This document shows, piece after piece, positions 60,401 to 64,000 of a stretch of DNA of 64,000 bases; positions within the stretch are counted from its first letter, which is position 1, and each line of letters opens with the position of its first letter. The position numbers and the translations under genes were made by a program. Source of the stretch: Bolinopsis microptera (Eukaryota > Ctenophora > Tentaculata > Lobata > Bolinopsidae); assembly GCF_026151205.1 (NCBI RefSeq), contig NC_087075.1, positions 4,748,359-4,812,358 on the forward strand. Reading direction: 5' to 3'. Below the pieces are notes generated by a model. It made no database searches and was not told the origin of the DNA. It saw only the letters and a list, made by a program, of their open reading frames with translations.

Positions 60401-63255
60401 TACTCAAAGACTTAGCATTGCTTGTTATCGATGAGATTAGCATGGTGTCGGCAGAGATGTTGATGTCAATAAACTTAAAATTGCAAGAGATCTTCGGTGC
60501 TGATGAGTTGTTCGGCGGAAAAACCGTTATCGTCTTTGGAGATCTTCTACAGTTGCCTCCTGTTCATGGCAAACGGCCATTTCAGGATTTGTCTGGGGAC
60601 GATGTCCATAATTTAACTGGAGGCCTTAGAATCCCGAGTCACCTTTGGGAGAACTTTGAGTTTGATGAACTCACTATAAATCAACGGCAACATGGAGATG
60701 CTAACGAAAAATGGAGTGGTATGCTTGGCAGGATTCGTATTGGCCGTCAGAGTCTAGAAGACATTAACATTCTGCAAGAGCGGCTTATCCCAGTCAGACC
60801 ATGCGAACTGCCTAGCCAACACTTGGATCAAATCGTTGATTACTACCTCAGTTTACAGAAACAGTTCCCTACTACTGTCTGTCTATTACCCAAACGAAAC
60901 ATGATGGAATCTTTTAACGCCACAGTCATGAAAAAACTCTTTCCTGATACAATTAAAGTTGAAGCAGACGATGAAGTCGACGGCAGAACAAAAGCTGACA
61001 AAAAAAAGGCATTAGATGCAGTTCTGAAGATTGATAAATTGGGTGATTCTCGAAATACAGCCGACCTTGAAAAGTGCCTCATTTTAAGCGAGGGTGTCCG
61101 AATAATGCTCAGAAAAAACATTGATACCGCGAAAGGGCTCGTGAATGGTGCTATGGGAATAGTCAAACAAATCGTGCGGCTGTCCGACGACCCAAACTCA
61201 ATCGTTGAGAAACTTTTAGTGCAATTTGACGGAGTCGATGGCGATGTTGCAATAACAAGGGATACTCGCAAAGTGAAGTTGTTCGAAGAGTCATACCTCC
61301 ATCGTCGACAGTTTCCTATCAGCACCGGGTACGCCCTCACCATCCACAAAGCGCAGGGCATGTCTCTGAGTCACGTGTTTTGCGATTTAGGCACTATGAT
61401 CTTTGCAACTGGTCAGATTTATGTCGCTTTAAGCAGGTGCAAGACTCTTGAGGGACTTTATTTGGTAAACATAGATGAGTCCCGGATAAAAGTTGATCAT
61501 CTAGCTATCAATGAATATGTCCGACTAAAGAGTAAGCCAATTATAGCAGCAGGTATACATTTCATGACTGATGATCAGCCAGATTCGAGCAAAAAAGGCA
61601 AGAAAAGAAAGCCGAAGAAAAAGACGGAACGCATCTGGTACGAAACTGACGCAGCAAAAAAAGCAAAGGCGACCTTCGACGATATTTTGAAGAATCACAC
61701 AGATGATCAGAGAAAAGGTCCTAAGAAAAAGCAGTCCACCAAATCAAAGAAAAAGAAGCCAACTGCTGAGAGGAACTCCAATTTATCTGCAGCTAACATC
61801 AGCACACACATAAATCAAATTCACGCTGGAATTCCTGACGAATTTATTCCAACTGCTGATATTGTGAGCGGCTCAGAAATGATGGAGGTATACAGGAGAG
61901 CTCTGGTACCCTGTTTTAGAGCCAACTCCCCAAACAGCTTCATTTTGAGATCTGCTTTAGAGTTGGACCCCGACCCATTCAACTGTAGACAGACCCGTGA
62001 TCTCTGGTTGACCGGGTCTACCATTGCAAAGTATATTGCGGTGATCAAAGATGGTTTGGCTGAGGACGCAGGTCCAACTCTGTACAGTATGGGACCTTAC
62101 TGTGGTGCTTATCGGAGTGTGCGTGGGCGTCGCCGTCAATCTGGATTGCTTGAAGATTTCATAAGGAACACATTTGCCGAAAGGCCGTTCACTCGACTTA
62201 GGTATAGTAAATTTGACGTTTTTGTCTATTAATTCTTTGACACTTTTGTCCATTTATTTCGTAATTATAGCAACGACTGTTCTTGTGTTGGTAAATTGAT
62301 TGATAAAAAGTGTAAGGTATGCAAAAATCGAATGCAATTCCTAAACCTATATATTTCAGACAGTTCAAAGTTCTCCCCTTCACTCCTAGGGATCACATAA
62401 TACAATACGGAGATCCGATGACGTATGATATAATTGCTATGGTCGGCAACCCTGGTAATCATTGGTATACGGTCATCATTGACAACAGAAATCGACAGGT
62501 ATGCGTTATTCAAAATATTATATAAAATCAATTTAAACTGAGAAGCTTTTGCGATTGGTCTGATCAGGCACGTAGCCAGGGGGGGAGGGGGGAATTGAAC
62601 CCCAGAAAAAAATAGGCCCCCTAGTACCCATGGTCGCCTGGTAACTGGGCTGTGTTTATGACTGCAGTCTGCTTTTTAAAAATATACAAAATCAATTTAA
62701 ACTGAGAAGATTTTACGATTAGTATGACAGCAATCTTAAAATATCTCAGCGTTTATCGGTATTAATCGTGTTCCTTGTACAGGTTCTGCACTTTGACTCC
62801 CAAAATTGCTCAACCGTAACCATGAAAGATCGTTGCCACTCACATTTAAGGCTACTTAAAGACTTCCGACAATACCAGAGGTGAGTTTAACGTTTAACAC
62901 AAATGCAATATAAATGTTATATTTGCTAGTCACAATTTATTGTTACTGTTAGAATGGGCATTGCTTTGTTCACACTGATAGTCTAAAATCGCACATTATT
63001 TTCAGAGACAAGCTACCTATTGTTGTCAATGGAGATTTGAATACTGATGACTATACATTTGTTGATGGTCAATCCAGTATTCAAAGAAATGGTTATGACT
63101 GTGGCGTCTTCTCTCTGGTGAACATCGAAAAATATATAACTGCCAGACCATTCAATCATCCTATAGTACAACCTTTGATGAAACTATTTAGACTTAGAAT
63201 ATTAGCAAAACTTTATCACCAAAGTGTCATATCATTATCAGGATTAGGGGGTTAA
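54463..63255 (+). CDS. Helitron-type transposase: CxxC fingers, HUH Rep, Pif1 helicase and Ulp1-like C48 protease, four exons, 2,741 aa
   Basis: Exons: 54463-62201, 62360-62498, 62783-62880, 63006-63255, phases in agreement; the unspliced frame would stop at 62232. Seen in order: CxxC pairs (VPCISC 294, ICNYC 355, then five more between about 745 and 1075) separated by an acidic Ser-rich stretch (510-690); a Helitron N-terminal block (FPEIFSWGVGG ~1196); Rep with FFATFSPNEYDW (~1320), HUH-type RGTIHFHTFIW (H1405, H1407) and paired tyrosines in QYVTKYITKG (Y1562, Y1566); Pif1 helicase with GFGGTGKS (1901-1908), VIDEIS (D1990, E1991), GDLLQLPP (~2026), NQRQ and TIHKAQG (2293-2299); a Lys-rich linker; and a C48 protease with GNHWYTVIID (His), VLHFDSQN (Asp) and QRNGYDCGVF (Gln, Cys). 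Rep nicks and rejoins DNA, the helicase unwinds it, the protease presumably cleaves a polyprotein or SUMO-like target. No stop or frameshift is visible, so it may be active. Confidence 0.9.
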
Positions 63256-63288
63256 ATGTTCTCAGAAGATGGAATCATTTTTTCACCT

Positions 63289-63616
63289 TATCTGCCTTTA
63301 ATGATATCATGTAAGATGGGCTGCTTGTGATAGCGTTATGCCTCTCTCGGCTCGCAGTCTGTCAATTATTCTTATAATGGAAAGTTTCTGGCAACTAAAA
63401 ATGTTTTAATTTGTGTCGGAGCAAATTGATATCAATTTACGATTTTGATGTATATCTGCCTTTAATGATATCATGTAAGATGGGCTGCTTGTGATAGCGT
63501 AATGCCTCTCTCGGCTCGCAGTCCGTCAATTATTCTTATTATGGAAAGTTTCTGCCAACTAAAAATGTTTTAATTTGTGTCTGAGCAAATTGATATCAAT
63601 TTACGATTTTGATGTA
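63289..63616 (+). repeat. 164-bp tandem duplication 3' of ORF2
   Basis: Copies start tatctgcctttaatgatatc at 63289 and 63453 and each ends acgattttgatgta. Only a few bases differ. They lie in the 3' untranslated region or 3' end of the Helitron-type element. Confidence 0.93.
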
Positions 63617-63756
63617 TTAATTCTTCGTGCAATTTGTTGTTATTTGCTGTTATTATGTAATATTATGTTGATGTTTGTTTTGATTTATTTGTTTATATTT
63701 GTGATGTTTTAAATTATTTTTTGTTGTTGAATTTTGCATAAGTAATTTAGCCAAAA

Positions 63757-63770
63757 CCCAATAAATTGGG
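63757..63770 (+). terminator. Possible poly(A) signal within a short palindrome
   Basis: The palindrome cccaataaattggg contains AATAAA at 63760-63765, about 500 bp past the protease stop codon. It may be the polyadenylation signal of the ORF2 transcript, or the subterminal hairpin of the element. A second AATAAA lies near 63852. Confidence 0.4.
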
Positions 63771-64000
63771 TAGGATGGACCGTCGCCTTAAGTCAGTTAT
63801 TGAAATTATATTTATAATGCTACTTATCAGCTGCGTTACACAAAGCTGTGCAATAAAAGTATAATAAAACGAGTCAAAGATGTGATATAAAAAAGTGACC
63901 GTTCTTGTCCCGTAACAGCGCGGTCGCTTGCTTTGACCGTCATGTCACCAAATCACTCATCAACATTGTTAATTAAAATTTAGATTAAGTTTAACTATTG

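Larger units (their letters stand above)
50791..63770 (+). mobile_element. Helitron-type rolling-circle transposon (boundaries uncertain)
   Basis: The span covers spliced 5' exons, ORF1, ORF2 (Rep plus Pif1 helicase) and three protease exons. Both core Helitron activities are present with their key residues. The 5' and 3' limits are not determined: no TC start or CTRR end with hairpin could be fixed, though a short palindrome lies at 63757-63770. Presence of introns and of a C48 protease argues for a Helitron-like (HLE2/Helentron-related) animal lineage, an inference from gene content only. Confidence 0.7.

Overview
This window looks like nuclear DNA of an AT-rich invertebrate animal, possibly an early-branching one such as a cnidarian. 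The lineage is an inference and was not tested. The support is: spliced genes with short GT-AG introns; class A GPCRs; tandem immunoglobulin (Ig) exons with a sushi exon; a Penelope-like retroelement; a LINE fragment; MITEs; a Helitron-type element with Pif1 helicase; and many minisatellites. No bacterial features (operons, CRISPR, rRNA) were seen.

Layout. 1-4.4 kb: a Penelope-like element whose GIY-YIG endonuclease region is split by a 2.67-kb inverted-repeat DNA transposon with an 8-bp target duplication. That transposon carries a nested 1.5-kb TTAA-flanked element. 4.4-18 kb: mostly gene-poor, with 14-, 12- and 13-bp minisatellites, poly-C/poly-G tracts, a perfect 136-bp tandem duplication and a minus-strand LINE 3' fragment. 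18.2-22.3 kb (+): a nine-exon class A GPCR of 338 aa with a 1.3-kb purine-rich minisatellite in intron 3. 24-28.4 kb: an intronless minus-strand class A GPCR of 296 aa between two direct copies of a ~600-bp repeat. 29.8 kb: a 159-bp hAT-type MITE. 33.3-34.8 kb (-): a two-exon gene for a secreted or type I membrane protein with KPAAAAA repeats and a Cys-rich tail; its intron is made almost wholly of 22-bp units that each look like a splice-site pair.

37.9-46.7 kb (-): a sushi exon, a divergent Ig exon and 20 near-identical Ig exons, all in phase 1-1, at a period of about 400 bp. The array is broken on its 5' side by a duplicated 16-bp minisatellite. About 51-63.8 kb (+): a Helitron-type element. 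It has Lys-rich spliced 5' exons, an ORF1 with eight 17-residue repeats, and an overlapping large ORF2. ORF2 holds zinc-knuckle-like CxxC pairs, an HUH Rep domain with two tyrosines and a Pif1 helicase, then splices through three further exons into a Ulp1-like (C48) cysteine protease with His, Asp, Gln and Cys all visible.

The most interesting parts are the homogenised Ig exon array (a candidate rapidly evolving recognition or adhesion gene), the spliced Helitron-protease fusion, and the gene whose intron is a tandem array of splice-like units. Splice sites were placed by eye from GT-AG signals, phase agreement and protein continuity; no transcript evidence was available.
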